6,140 bases of DNA from Pseudomonadota bacterium (GCA_023413015.1 JAEZQR010000351.1:1-6140), one strand, 5' to 3'; shown: positions 1 to 6,105, counted from the stretch's first letter. Numbers and translations are program-made. Notes: generated by a model from the sequence alone, not told the origin.

Positions 1-96
1 CACGCCATCGAGCCCCGCCTCATCCGAGGTTTGAACACCCGCTGCGCTGTCGAAAGATGCGAGAGCCAGAGACCCGCCCCCGCGTCGGTCCGGCCT

Positions 97-125
97 AGAT
101 GGGGAAGCTTGCGCCCTTTGGCAAG
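97..125 (-). promoter_or_regulatory. Candidate heat-shock (RpoH / sigma-32) promoter firing leftward
   Basis: On the minus strand, CTTGCCA (positions 125-119) is followed after 14 bases by CCCCATCT (104-97). The known enterobacterial sigma-32 consensus is CTTGAAA, a spacer of about 11-16 bases, then CCCCATNT. The -10 element matches fully and the -35 keeps the CTTG core. Transcription would start near position 90 and leave the window at base 1, so the gene served is not visible. Short minus-strand start codons exist near the edge (ATG at 23-21 and 8-6), the second preceded by a GAGG/GGGG stretch, but too little is shown to call a gene. Motif matching by eye only. Confidence 0.45.
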
Positions 126-313
126 AGACCAAATCACCCAACCCAGAACCGTCGCCACTGCCCCGAACCAGCCCGCCCAGCCCCTCGATGAATGATCGGA
201 GAAACTGGCCCGCAACCCGCCCGGCGCCACAGCGAGCGGCCATATGAGCGATGAGACGGAAGAGGGCAACCCCACCCGCGCAACTTTTTTACACGGCCAC
301 GAAACAATCGTTC
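126..313. other. Intergenic stretch with no gene seen
   Basis: Between the RpoH-like promoter and the end of the CBS-domain gene I find no convincing coding region or tRNA on either strand. The open frame on the plus strand that begins at 251 runs antiparallel through the CBS gene and is a shadow of it. A run of six T (285-290) lies just beyond the CBS stop codon, but it reads as A on the CBS transcript, so it is not that gene's terminator. No strong hairpin precedes it on the plus strand. Confidence 0.5.
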
Positions 314-739
314 TTACGCCGTGATGTAGGTCTTGAGCTGCTCCGCCTCATGCTCGGCATCCTCGATCCGACGCTTTACAAGATCACCGATCGACACGAT
401 GCCGACCAGACGGCCGTTCTCCATCACCGGCAGGTGACGCACCCGGAAGTCGGTCATCATCGTCATGGCGTGCACGATCGAATCGTCCGGGCTCACCGTC
501 ACGACCGGTGAGCTCATGATGTCGTGGATCCTCGTGTTCAGGATGTCGGCACCACGCTCGTGCAGGCATTTCACCACGTCGCGTTCGGACACGACGCCTA
601 CCGGCCGCTCATCCTCGACGATCAGCACCGCCCCGATTCGGTGCTGGTGGAGCAGCGCCAGCATTTCGTGGACCGGCGCCTCGCCGCGCACCGTCACCAC
701 GTCCCCGCCCTTCGACTTCAGGATCGACGCGATCGACAT
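314..739 (-). CDS. Two-CBS-domain protein
   Basis: A 141-residue soluble protein made almost entirely of a CBS pair (Bateman module). CBS1 spans about residues 10-62 and ends in the GVVSERDVVK signature. CBS2 spans about 74-128 with RHLPV and GIVSIGDLVK. A short charged tail follows (130-141). CBS pairs bind adenosine nucleotides such as AMP, ATP or S-adenosylmethionine and usually sense energy state; stand-alone pairs like this have no assigned reaction. The open frame extends upstream to 1048, but I place the start at the ATG at 739 because AGGAAAGGAA (754-745) sits just before it, the domain begins there, and the extension overlaps the divergent gene. There is no signal peptide or membrane segment. 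The ligand and partner are unknown. Confidence 0.9.
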   Translation of the reverse strand: MSIASILKSKGGDVVTVRGEAPVHEMLALLHQHRIGAVLIVEDERPVGVVSERDVVKCLHERGADILNTRIHDIMSSPVVTVSPDDSIVHAMTMMTDFRVRHLPVMENGRLVGIVSIGDLVKRRIEDAEHEAEQLKTYITA

Positions 740-802
740 CGCAGTTCCTTTCCTCGACTCGGCACGTTGATAGTCGCGGATCGCGACGGCAAAGGGAAGA
801 GC
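740..802. promoter_or_regulatory. Divergent promoter region with inverted repeat
   Basis: This 63-base gap separates the start codons of the CBS-domain gene and the small membrane-protein gene, so it must hold both of their 5' signals. The CBS ribosome-binding site is at 754-745 on the minus strand; the other gene has AAGGGAAG just before its ATG at 803. A perfect inverted repeat, GTCGCG-GAT-CGCGAC, lies at 773-787, directly after a TTGATA hexamer (767-772) that could be a -35 element for the plus-strand gene. The repeat could be an operator shared by both genes. In DNA this GC-rich, 6-base arms can also arise by chance. Confidence 0.4.
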
Positions 803-1066
803 ATGGACGAACATCCGAACGCCAACCTCCGCCGGCGCTACTGGCGACTCGTTGGTCTCATGGCGCTGATCGCCGCCGTCACCATTGCCGGCGCGCTCTG
901 GTACATGCACGTCTCCGGCACGCCGCTCCGCCTTCACTTCGTGATCGCCATGAGCCTTGGCATCAGCCTCACGCTGCTGCTCGCCGGCGGCTTGATGAGC
1001 CTGCTGTTCTTCAGCGCGCGCAGCGGCCACGACGAGGCCGTCCATCATGACGATGACGAAGGCTAG
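803..1066 (+). CDS. Small two-helix inner-membrane protein, function unknown
   Basis: An 87-residue protein that I cannot assign to a named family. A short basic N-terminus (RRRYWR, residues 10-15) precedes a hydrophobic helix at about 16-37. A short linker (HVSGTPLRLH) leads to a second helix at about 46-70. The C-terminus is hydrophilic and rich in His and Asp (SARSGHDEAVHHDDDEG). By the positive-inside rule both ends should be cytoplasmic, with the linker in the periplasm. The acidic, His-containing tail could bind metal, but this is speculation. The start is the ATG at 803, with AAGGGAAG upstream; longer in-frame starts run antiparallel through the CBS gene and lack support. It is transcribed divergently from the CBS gene and converges on the kinase gene, ending 57 bases from that gene's stop. 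Confidence 0.75.
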   Translation: MDEHPNANLRRRYWRLVGLMALIAAVTIAGALWYMHVSGTPLRLHFVIAMSLGISLTLLLAGGLMSLLFFSARSGHDEAVHHDDDEG

Positions 1067-1094
1067 CTGATAGGCCGGAGCTGAACGGGGACGC

Positions 1095-1125
1095 GATGCC
1101 TGAACAAATTCCCGGCCAAGGCATC
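1095..1125. terminator. Possible weak stem-loop in the convergent gap
   Basis: GATGCCT (1095-1101) pairs with AGGCATC (1119-1125), giving a 7-base stem with a 17-base loop between two convergent genes. It overlaps the kinase stop codon. There is no T-run on either side, so it is not a canonical intrinsic terminator. The rest of this gap shows no better candidate. Confidence 0.2.
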
Positions 1126-2560
1126 AGCTCTCCGGCAAGGGTGCATCGATCGTACAAACCACACCTGTCGGTTCGTAGCGCAGCTCGACCTTGCCGCTCA
1201 GCTCGACCGCCAGCCCCTGCTCGACCATGCGCGATCCGAAGCCCCGTCGTGCCGGCGGGATGACGGACGGCCCGCCGCGCTCGCGCCACTCGAAATGCAG
1301 GCGCGCGGCCTCGCCCTCGCCGGTCACGTTCCAGCCGATCTCGACATGACCATCGCCCGTCGAGAGCGAGCCGTATTTGGCGGCATTGGTCGCCAGCTCG
1401 TGAAGCGCCATGGCGATCGAGACCGCCGTCTTCGGCGCCAGCCGGAGGTCGGGCCCGCTGACATGAATGCGCGAGCGATCACCGAAGGGAGAGACGGCCG
1501 TCTCGACGATCGAACCGAGCGAGGCGCTAGTCCAGTTCTCGCGAGTCAGCAGGCTATGCGCCCCCGCCAAGGCGCAGAGCCGACGCTCGAAGGTGCCGCG
1601 CAGGTCGCGGTCGACCGTCTTCAGCGATTGCATCGCCAGGCTTTGCACGATGGCGAGCGTGTTCTTCACGCGATGGTTGAGCTCATCGACCAGTAGCCGC
1701 TGGTGCGCCTCGAAGCGCTTGCGCTCGGTGATGTCGACGACAATGCCGCACACGCCTTCGACGACGCCGTCGATGCTGTGCACCGGAACCTTGGTGACGT
1801 GAAAAGTGCGGAGGTCGCCCTGCAGCAACTCGGTCGTCTCGAAGCTGATCGTGCCGCCAGCCATCGCCTTTGCGTCGCTCTCGGCAAAGCTCGCCGCCGT
1901 CTCCGCCGGATAAATCTCCGCATCCGTCCGTCCGACGACGCTCGCCTTCGGCTTGCCCGTCGAGGCTTCGAATGCGCGGTTGACGAACAGATAATGTCCG
2001 GCCCGATCCTTGGTGAACACCACGACGGGCAGCGCGTCGAGTATGTCCTGCAGCTGCTTCTCGCTTTCGCGCATCAGCGTGCCAGCTCGGCGCGCAGTCG
2101 TCAGATCGGTGATGAACTGGAAGAAGCCCTGCGGCACCGCCTCGGGCGAGATATAGGGTACGAACGCGATGTGGACGAAGCGGGCGGTGCCGTCGCCAAA
2201 TATGATCTCGCGCTCCGCAGTCACCTGCTCGCCGTCCAGGGCCGCGTCGATCAGCGGGCGCAGCGCCTCATGGGCTTGCGCGCCGAGCACCTCGGCGATC
2301 GGACGCCCCAGCATCTCGCTGCGGCGACGTCCCAGCCAGCGTTCGAACGTCTTGTTGTTGAACCGGTAGCGCTCGTCGGGGCCGACATAGCCGACCAGCC
2401 CTGGGATCGAGTCCGCCACCAGCGACATCTGTTCGGGCGTCACCGGCACGGTGCCCATCGGCCGCCGCAGCTGTTCGCGCAGCCGTTCATTCTCGGCCTC
2501 GAGCTGCGCCACACGGTGGCGCAGCTCGGCGGTCGTCTCATTCGTCAACTGGCTGGCCAT
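1124..2560 (-). CDS. Soluble PAS-PAS HWE-family sensor histidine kinase
   Basis: A 478-residue kinase with no membrane segment, so it probably senses a cytoplasmic signal. A short coiled coil (about 11-33, rich in Glu, Leu and Arg) precedes PAS1 (about 43-155) and PAS2 (about 166-280, ending in the VVDITERKR PAC signature). The dimerisation/phosphoacceptor box is DELNHRVKNTLA with His296. The HWE hallmarks are clear: ALHELATNAAKYG with His387 and Asn392, and FEWRERGG with Trp425 and Glu427; a GFG glycine box lies at 440-442. HWE kinases are common in alphaproteobacteria, often feeding the general stress response or single-domain regulators. I chose the ATG at 2560 because GAGG lies just upstream; a TTG at 2626 would add 22 poorly supported residues. 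It lies 80 bases after the porin with no dedicated response regulator in view. It is not a PhoR-type kinase. Its signal and partner are unknown. Confidence 0.92.
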   Translation of the reverse strand: MASQLTNETTAELRHRVAQLEAENERLREQLRRPMGTVPVTPEQMSLVADSIPGLVGYVGPDERYRFNNKTFERWLGRRRSEMLGRPIAEVLGAQAHEALRPLIDAALDGEQVTAEREIIFGDGTARFVHIAFVPYISPEAVPQGFFQFITDLTTARRAGTLMRESEKQLQDILDALPVVVFTKDRAGHYLFVNRAFEASTGKPKASVVGRTDAEIYPAETAASFAESDAKAMAGGTISFETTELLQGDLRTFHVTKVPVHSIDGVVEGVCGIVVDITERKRFEAHQRLLVDELNHRVKNTLAIVQSLAMQSLKTVDRDLRGTFERRLCALAGAHSLLTRENWTSASLGSIVETAVSPFGDRSRIHVSGPDLRLAPKTAVSIAMALHELATNAAKYGSLSTGDGHVEIGWNVTGEGEAARLHFEWRERGGPSVIPPARRGFGSRMVEQGLAVELSGKVELRYEPTGVVCTIDAPLPES

Positions 2561-2601
2561 CCGGACCTCGCCCACTCCGCCGAAGGGAGAGGCTAACCCA
2601 G

Positions 2602-2619
2602 CTTCACCGTGCCGTGAAG
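2602..2619 (-). terminator. Small hairpin between porin and kinase genes
   Basis: CTTCAC and GTGAAG form a perfect 6-base stem around a 6-base loop, beginning 21 bases after the porin stop. There is no following U-run, so it is at best a weak or Rho-assisted terminator, or an mRNA 3'-end stabiliser. Read-through into the kinase gene remains possible. Confidence 0.3.
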
Positions 2620-2640
2620 TGACCAATCCGTCTCACAGGA

Positions 2641-4083
2641 TCAGAAGTCGAGCTGGGCGCGCACCGCAAAGGTATCGACACCATAGTCCGACCCCTGCGC
2701 TGCGGCACCGGCCGGGACGCCGTTCACCGTCGCGGCCTGCGGCCCGCCCTTGACCTGCGAGCGCGCATATTGGGCGCTCAGGCGCAGGTAATCCATCGGA
2801 AACCAGTTGACGCCGAGCAGGTAGCCGTCCTGCTTGCCGCCGGCGACATAGCTCGGTGCGGCATAGGTCGCACCAGCAACGCGGTCGGCGAGATCGAGAT
2901 GCGAGAAGCGGCCGACGATCTGCCACGCGCCCCAACCGCCCTTGTCGAACGGCTTGGCAACCTTGGTGCGGTCCCAGCGGCCACCCTTGTAGCCGCGCGA
3001 CTCGCCGGTCAGGAAATAGCCGACCTCGGCATAGCCCGCAGTGAAGCTCGGATCCTCATCGAAGAAGGCGCCACCCGCGACCGTGTCGCCATTGGCGAAG
3101 GTGGCGCCCGGCCGGTAGCCGCTCACCTTCACATACTGGCCTTCGCCCGCGAAGTGGAACGGCCCGAAGATGCCGCCAAGCTCGAGGCCGAAGGTATCGT
3201 CGCCCTTGGCGGCGATCGCGCCGGTATCGACGAAGCGGAAATCGGTGACCTGCGTGAACGGCCGCGCGCGGTAGCGCACGTTGAGTGCGTCCGACGAAGC
3301 TTCGCGATGCTGGTAGTTGGCACCAAGGTGCAGGCGTCCGTTGCCGACCTGGGGCGAATAGGTGGCACGGACGCTGCCCTGCCAGCCATCGTTGGTGTAG
3401 CTGTTGTCGATTGACTTGGTGAACAGGCCGGCCGTAATCGAGTAGGTGTCCTGCGGATCGATATAGGCGAGCGCGACGCCCAGGCGACGGTTGTAGCCGA
3501 AGGCATCGGTGAACTGGTCGCGTTCGAGGAAGCTCGTCACACGCGAGCTCGTCATCGTCTCCAGGCTCGACAGCGGATAGAAGTTGCCGATCGTCAGCCG
3601 CAGCGGGCTCTTGTCGCGCTGGTAGGTCAGGACCACGTCCTCGAAGTCGACCTGCCCGTTCGCGAAATTGAACTCCGCATTATATCCGAAACCGCCCGGC
3701 AGCGTTCCCTCGGCGCCGAGCACCAGCCGGCGCGAGCGGCTATTGAAGCCGAGCGACTTGCTGGTGAGCGCATCGTTCGGGTTAGCGACATAGCCGGCAT
3801 CGAACTGGACGAGCCCCTTCGGCTTGAAGCGGAAGCCGCTGTCGTTCGCGAACTCGGGCGCCCCCTTCCAGTTGGGCGCATTGGTCTTCGCGGTCTTCTT
3901 CAGCTCGTCCAGCTGCTTCTGCATCGCCTCGATCTGCGCCTGCATGAATTCGATCTGCGCGGCCGAGTCTTCAGAAGACGGCGCCGCGGCAGCCTCGCCC
4001 GACTGGGCGAAGGCGCCGGCAGGAAATGAAACGAGCGCGGTCGCGCTCAACAGGATGGCAAGAGTACGACGGACGGACATCAT
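2641..4083 (-). CDS. OprO/OprP-type phosphate-selective outer-membrane porin
   Basis: A 480-residue outer-membrane beta-barrel of the Porin_O_P family, expected to let phosphate or polyphosphate across the outer membrane. A signal peptide (basic MMSVRR, hydrophobic core, AFA cleavage site after residue 26) is followed by a short coiled coil (about 41-64) of the kind that promotes trimer formation. The barrel starts near residue 84 (FRFKPKGLVQFDAGY). Family hallmarks visible are the basic SRSRRLVLGAEG segment (115-126) and IGNFYPLSSLETMTSS...FLER (165-188). The last strand ends in a terminal Phe (AVRAQLDF), the usual signal for the BAM assembly machinery. Two ATG codons occur in tandem at 4083 and 4080, preceded by AGGGGGAA; either could be used. 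The Pho array upstream and the adjacent phoB support a phosphate role, but Porin_O_P members are often over-annotated as phosphate-specific, so selectivity is inferred. Confidence 0.9.
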   Translation of the reverse strand: MMSVRRTLAILLSATALVSFPAGAFAQSGEAAAAPSSEDSAAQIEFMQAQIEAMQKQLDELKKTAKTNAPNWKGAPEFANDSGFRFKPKGLVQFDAGYVANPNDALTSKSLGFNSRSRRLVLGAEGTLPGGFGYNAEFNFANGQVDFEDVVLTYQRDKSPLRLTIGNFYPLSSLETMTSSRVTSFLERDQFTDAFGYNRRLGVALAYIDPQDTYSITAGLFTKSIDNSYTNDGWQGSVRATYSPQVGNGRLHLGANYQHREASSDALNVRYRARPFTQVTDFRFVDTGAIAAKGDDTFGLELGGIFGPFHFAGEGQYVKVSGYRPGATFANGDTVAGGAFFDEDPSFTAGYAEVGYFLTGESRGYKGGRWDRTKVAKPFDKGGWGAWQIVGRFSHLDLADRVAGATYAAPSYVAGGKQDGYLLGVNWFPMDYLRLSAQYARSQVKGGPQAATVNGVPAGAAAQGSDYGVDTFAVRAQLDF

Positions 4084-4138
4084 TATTCCCCCTAGTTTTC
4101 GATTCGGTGCAACGATGGCGACCGCTTAGCGGCCGTGC

Positions 4139-4178
4139 ATTGCCGTTGGATGACGGTTAGATTGCGGTAGTGTGACAG
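4139..4178 (-). promoter_or_regulatory. Pho box array (PhoB operator) upstream of the porin gene
   Basis: On the minus strand four 7-base half-sites recur at an exact 11-base period: CTGTCAC (4178-4172), CCGCAAT (4167-4161), CCGTCAT (4156-4150) and CGGCAAT (4145-4139). They are separated by the 4-base spacers ACTA, CTAA and CCAA. The known Pho box is two CTGTCAT-like repeats spaced by an A/T-rich 4-mer, so this looks like two Pho boxes in tandem. The first half-site matches the consensus in 6 of 7 bases. The array starts 3 bases past the phoB stop codon and ends 55 bases before the porin start. A small palindrome, CCGCTTAGCGG (4122-4132), lies between the array and the start codon. No clear -10 is evident; a TA pair about 10 bases after the last half-site is only a guess. 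Confidence 0.75.
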
Positions 4179-4180
4179 CC

Positions 4181-4885
4181 TCAGGCGGCGCACGGCGAGC
4201 CGGGATCGAGCGCGTAACCGGCCGAGCGCACGGTGCGTATCACGTCGGGAAGCGCGCCCTGCCGGTTAACCGCCATGCGCAACCGGCGGATGTGCACATC
4301 GACCGTGCGCTGCTCGACGTAGACGTCCCGCCCCCACACGGCATCGAGAAGCTGTTCGCGCGTGAACACGCGGCATGGGTGCTCCAGGAAATGCCGGAGC
4401 AGGCGGTACTCGGTCGGCCCCAGATGCAGGGGTTGACCATCACGCGTTGCCTTGTGTGCCGCCGTATCGACGGTGATGCCGGCGAACGAAAGGCTGCCAC
4501 CGGCGAGCGCCGGGCGCAGCCGGCGCAGGATCGCCTTGACGCGGGCGACGAGCTCGCGGGGCGAGAAGGGCTTCACAACATAGTCGTCGGCGCCGGTTTC
4601 AAGGCCACGAATACGGTCCGCTTCCTCGGATCGGGCCGTGAGCATCAGGATCGGCAGGTTCGCGGTCGCCGCTCCCCGCCGGAGACGGCGGCAGACCTCG
4701 ATGCCGGACAGACTCTCGATCATCCAGTCGAGGATCGCGAGATCCGGCTTCTCCTCACCGGCGAGCGCCAGCGCCTCCTCGCCGTCGCCGGTCGCGACGA
4801 CGGCGAAGCCCTCGCTCTCGAGATTGTAGCGAACGAGCTCGACAAGATTGGGATCGTCCTCGACGAGCAGTATCCTGGCCGTCAT
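4181..4885 (-). CDS. phoB: Phosphate regulon response regulator PhoB
   Basis: A 234-residue OmpR/PhoB-class transcription factor. The receiver domain (1-122) has the acidic pocket Glu9-Asp10-Asp11, phosphoacceptor Asp53 in ILDWM, Thr83 and Lys105 in VVKPF. The winged-helix DNA-binding domain (about 131-229) has the recognition helix EQRTVDVHIRRLR (191-203), matching what I recall of E. coli PhoB in its DNA-contacting residues, and the wing TVRSAGY. Phosphorylated PhoB activates phosphate-scavenging genes at Pho boxes; two candidate arrays flank this gene. The Pro-Gly that usually follows the phosphorylation site (DWMLPGxSG) is replaced by Glu57-Ser58 (DWMIESLSG). The ATG at 4885 has GGGGAG six bases upstream. 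It lies 63 bases after pstS on the same strand, so co-transcription is likely, modulated by the hairpin between them. PhoR is not in the window. Confidence 0.92.
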   Translation of the reverse strand: MTARILLVEDDPNLVELVRYNLESEGFAVVATGDGEEALALAGEEKPDLAILDWMIESLSGIEVCRRLRRGAATANLPILMLTARSEEADRIRGLETGADDYVVKPFSPRELVARVKAILRRLRPALAGGSLSFAGITVDTAAHKATRDGQPLHLGPTEYRLLRHFLEHPCRVFTREQLLDAVWGRDVYVEQRTVDVHIRRLRMAVNRQGALPDVIRTVRSAGYALDPGSPCAA

Positions 4886-4910
4886 CTCAACTCCCCGATA
4901 CCGGCGCCCA

Positions 4911-4941
4911 GGCAGGGACCGGGAACCGCCCGATCCCTGCC
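4911..4941 (-). terminator. Strong pstS-phoB intercistronic hairpin
   Basis: On the minus strand GGCAGGGATCGGG pairs with CCCGGTCCCTGCC, a 13-base-pair stem with one T-G wobble, around the 5-base loop CGGTT. It begins 7 bases after the pstS stop codon. No T-run follows, so it is not a standard intrinsic terminator. Its position fits an mRNA 3'-end stabiliser or a partial terminator that keeps PstS abundant and lets a fraction of transcripts reach phoB. Structure is seen in the sequence; function is inferred. Confidence 0.65.
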
Positions 4942-4948
4942 GACGAGC

Positions 4949-5983
4949 CTACTTCAGCGAAGCGACGTTGAGCGGCGTCAGGCCGGCCGCGATCTTCGCC
5001 TGCTGCGGGCGGACGTTGTCCGGCGAGGCGACGAGGCCGCGGCGTACGAGGTAGCCGTTCGGACCCCAGGTCGATTCCTTCGTATATTCGCCGAGGAATT
5101 CCTTGAGGCCGCGGACCGCCCGCATGTGCTGTCCCTTCACATAGATGAACAGCGGCCGGGCGCCCGGATACTGATAGCTCGAGATCGTCGCGTAGGTTGG
5201 CTGCACGCCATTGATCGACATGCCCTTCAGCTTGTCGAGATTCTCCTCGAGGTAGGAGTAGCCGAAGATGCCGAGCGCGTTGGGGTTCGCCACCAGCTTC
5301 TGGACAATGAGATTGTCGTTCTCGCCGGCTTCGACGAACGCGCCGTCCTCGCGGATCTTGGTGCAGATCGTCTTGTGCTTGGCTTCGTCGCTCTTCTTGA
5401 GCGCAGCCATCGCCGGCTTGGTGTTGCACCCGGCGTCCATGAAGAGTTCGTTGAAGGCGTCGCGGGTACCGCTCGTCGGCGGCGGGCCCAGCACCTCGAT
5501 CTTGGTCGCCGGCAGCTTCGGATTCACGTCCTTCCAGGTCCGCGCCTTGTTCGGCTTGCCCCAGGGGTTCGCGGCGAGCGCCGCGTAGATGTCGGCCGGG
5601 GTCAGCGCCATCGCGGCACCGCTCTTCGCACGGGCAAGCGCGAGACCGTCGTTGCCGATCTGGATCTCGACGATGTTGGTGACGCCGTTCTCGGCGCAAG
5701 CCTTCGCCTCGCTCGCCTTCATCCGGCGCGAGGCGTTGGCGATGTCGGGGTGGGCCGCACCGATGCCGGCGCAGAACAGCTTGATGCCGCCGCCCGTGCC
5801 GGTCGACTCGACGATCGGCGGACGGAATTGCGAGTTGGCGCGGGCGAACTGCTCGGCGACTGCCGTGGTGAAGGGGTAGACGGTCGACGAACCGACGACC
5901 CTGATCTGCGTGCGCGCCTGTGCCTGGCCGGCCGCCATCGCGGTAGCGGCGACAGCCGTCGCCAAAAGGACTTTCTTCAGCAA
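4949..5983 (-). CDS. pstS: Periplasmic phosphate-binding protein PstS
   Basis: A 344-residue substrate-binding protein of the high-affinity phosphate ABC importer. The signal peptide has a basic start (MLKK), an Ala-rich core and an AQA cleavage site after residue 23. Phosphate-contacting loops typical of PstS are visible: GSSTVYPF (31-38), STGTGGGIKLF (60-70) followed by DIANASRRM (80-88), and PTSGTRDAF (169-177). Four cysteines (71, 96, 186, 207) could form two disulfides in the periplasm. The start is a TTG at 5983, with GGAGA seven bases upstream and the signal peptide beginning right there; no ATG fits better. A Pho half-site array lies 79-107 bases upstream. Usually pstC, pstA and pstB follow pstS, but here phoB follows instead, so the permease must be encoded elsewhere. 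The family is confident; direct phosphate specificity is supported by the Pho context. Confidence 0.9.
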   Translation of the reverse strand: MLKKVLLATAVAATAMAAGQAQARTQIRVVGSSTVYPFTTAVAEQFARANSQFRPPIVESTGTGGGIKLFCAGIGAAHPDIANASRRMKASEAKACAENGVTNIVEIQIGNDGLALARAKSGAAMALTPADIYAALAANPWGKPNKARTWKDVNPKLPATKIEVLGPPPTSGTRDAFNELFMDAGCNTKPAMAALKKSDEAKHKTICTKIREDGAFVEAGENDNLIVQKLVANPNALGIFGYSYLEENLDKLKGMSINGVQPTYATISSYQYPGARPLFIYVKGQHMRAVRGLKEFLGEYTKESTWGPNGYLVRRGLVASPDNVRPQQAKIAAGLTPLNVASLK

Positions 5984-5989
5984 GTCTGG

Positions 5990-5994
5990 TCTCC
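5990..5994 (-). promoter_or_regulatory. Ribosome-binding site that fixes the TTG start of pstS
   Basis: GGAGA on the minus strand, 7 bases before the TTG at 5983. It supports a rare start codon for pstS, because the encoded signal peptide begins exactly there and nothing upstream in frame offers a better start. Confidence 0.6.
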
Positions 5995-6061
5995 GTGCGT
6001 TTTCGGGCGTGGACGCTTCCCCCCGCCGCGCACGGCACTACCCCGCCGATGTTCCCCTTTC

Positions 6062-6090
6062 TTTGCAGTTGCGTTGCGGATTTGTGACGC
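6062..6090 (-). promoter_or_regulatory. Pho box array (PhoB operator) upstream of pstS
   Basis: On the minus strand three 7-base half-sites recur at an exact 11-base period: GCGTCAC (6090-6084), CCGCAAC (6079-6073) and CTGCAAA (6068-6062). The 4-base spacers are AAAT and GCAA, and GAAA follows the last site. A fourth, very weak repeat (GGGGAAC, 6057-6051) may continue the array. The half-sites are more divergent from CTGTCAT than those before the porin, but the phase and A-rich spacers are right and the position before pstS is expected. TAGTGC about 10 bases past the fourth repeat could serve as a poor -10. Confidence 0.65.
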
Positions 6091-6105
6091 CTCCGCCGAC
6101 GCCCC

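Noticed and set aside
1..23. Start of a minus-strand gene at ATG 23-21 or ATG 8-6
   Set aside because: Only 3 to 7 codons would be inside the window, so the frame cannot be judged, although the RpoH-like promoter upstream makes a gene there likely.
1..60. A tRNA-like GGTTTGAACACC stretch on the plus strand
   Set aside because: It resembles a T-loop only loosely, and no acceptor stem or anticodon arm can be folded around it.
108..125. Inverted repeat CTTGC/GCAAG as a hairpin or terminator
   Set aside because: The stem is only 5 bases with an 8-base loop and no T-run, and it overlaps the promoter-like motif that explains the sequence better.
740..1048. N-terminal extension of the CBS protein to 244 residues
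   Set aside because: The extension is low-complexity and charged, runs antisense to the small membrane-protein gene, and a strong ribosome-binding site precedes the ATG at 739.
1703..2596. A 297-codon open frame on the plus strand across the kinase gene
   Set aside because: It is the antisense shadow of the HWE kinase, whose motifs are unambiguous on the minus strand; the shadow product has no domain features.
4887..6038. A 383-codon minus-strand frame overlapping pstS
   Set aside because: It is an out-of-frame reading of pstS, highly Arg-rich, while the true pstS frame has a signal peptide and phosphate-binding motifs.
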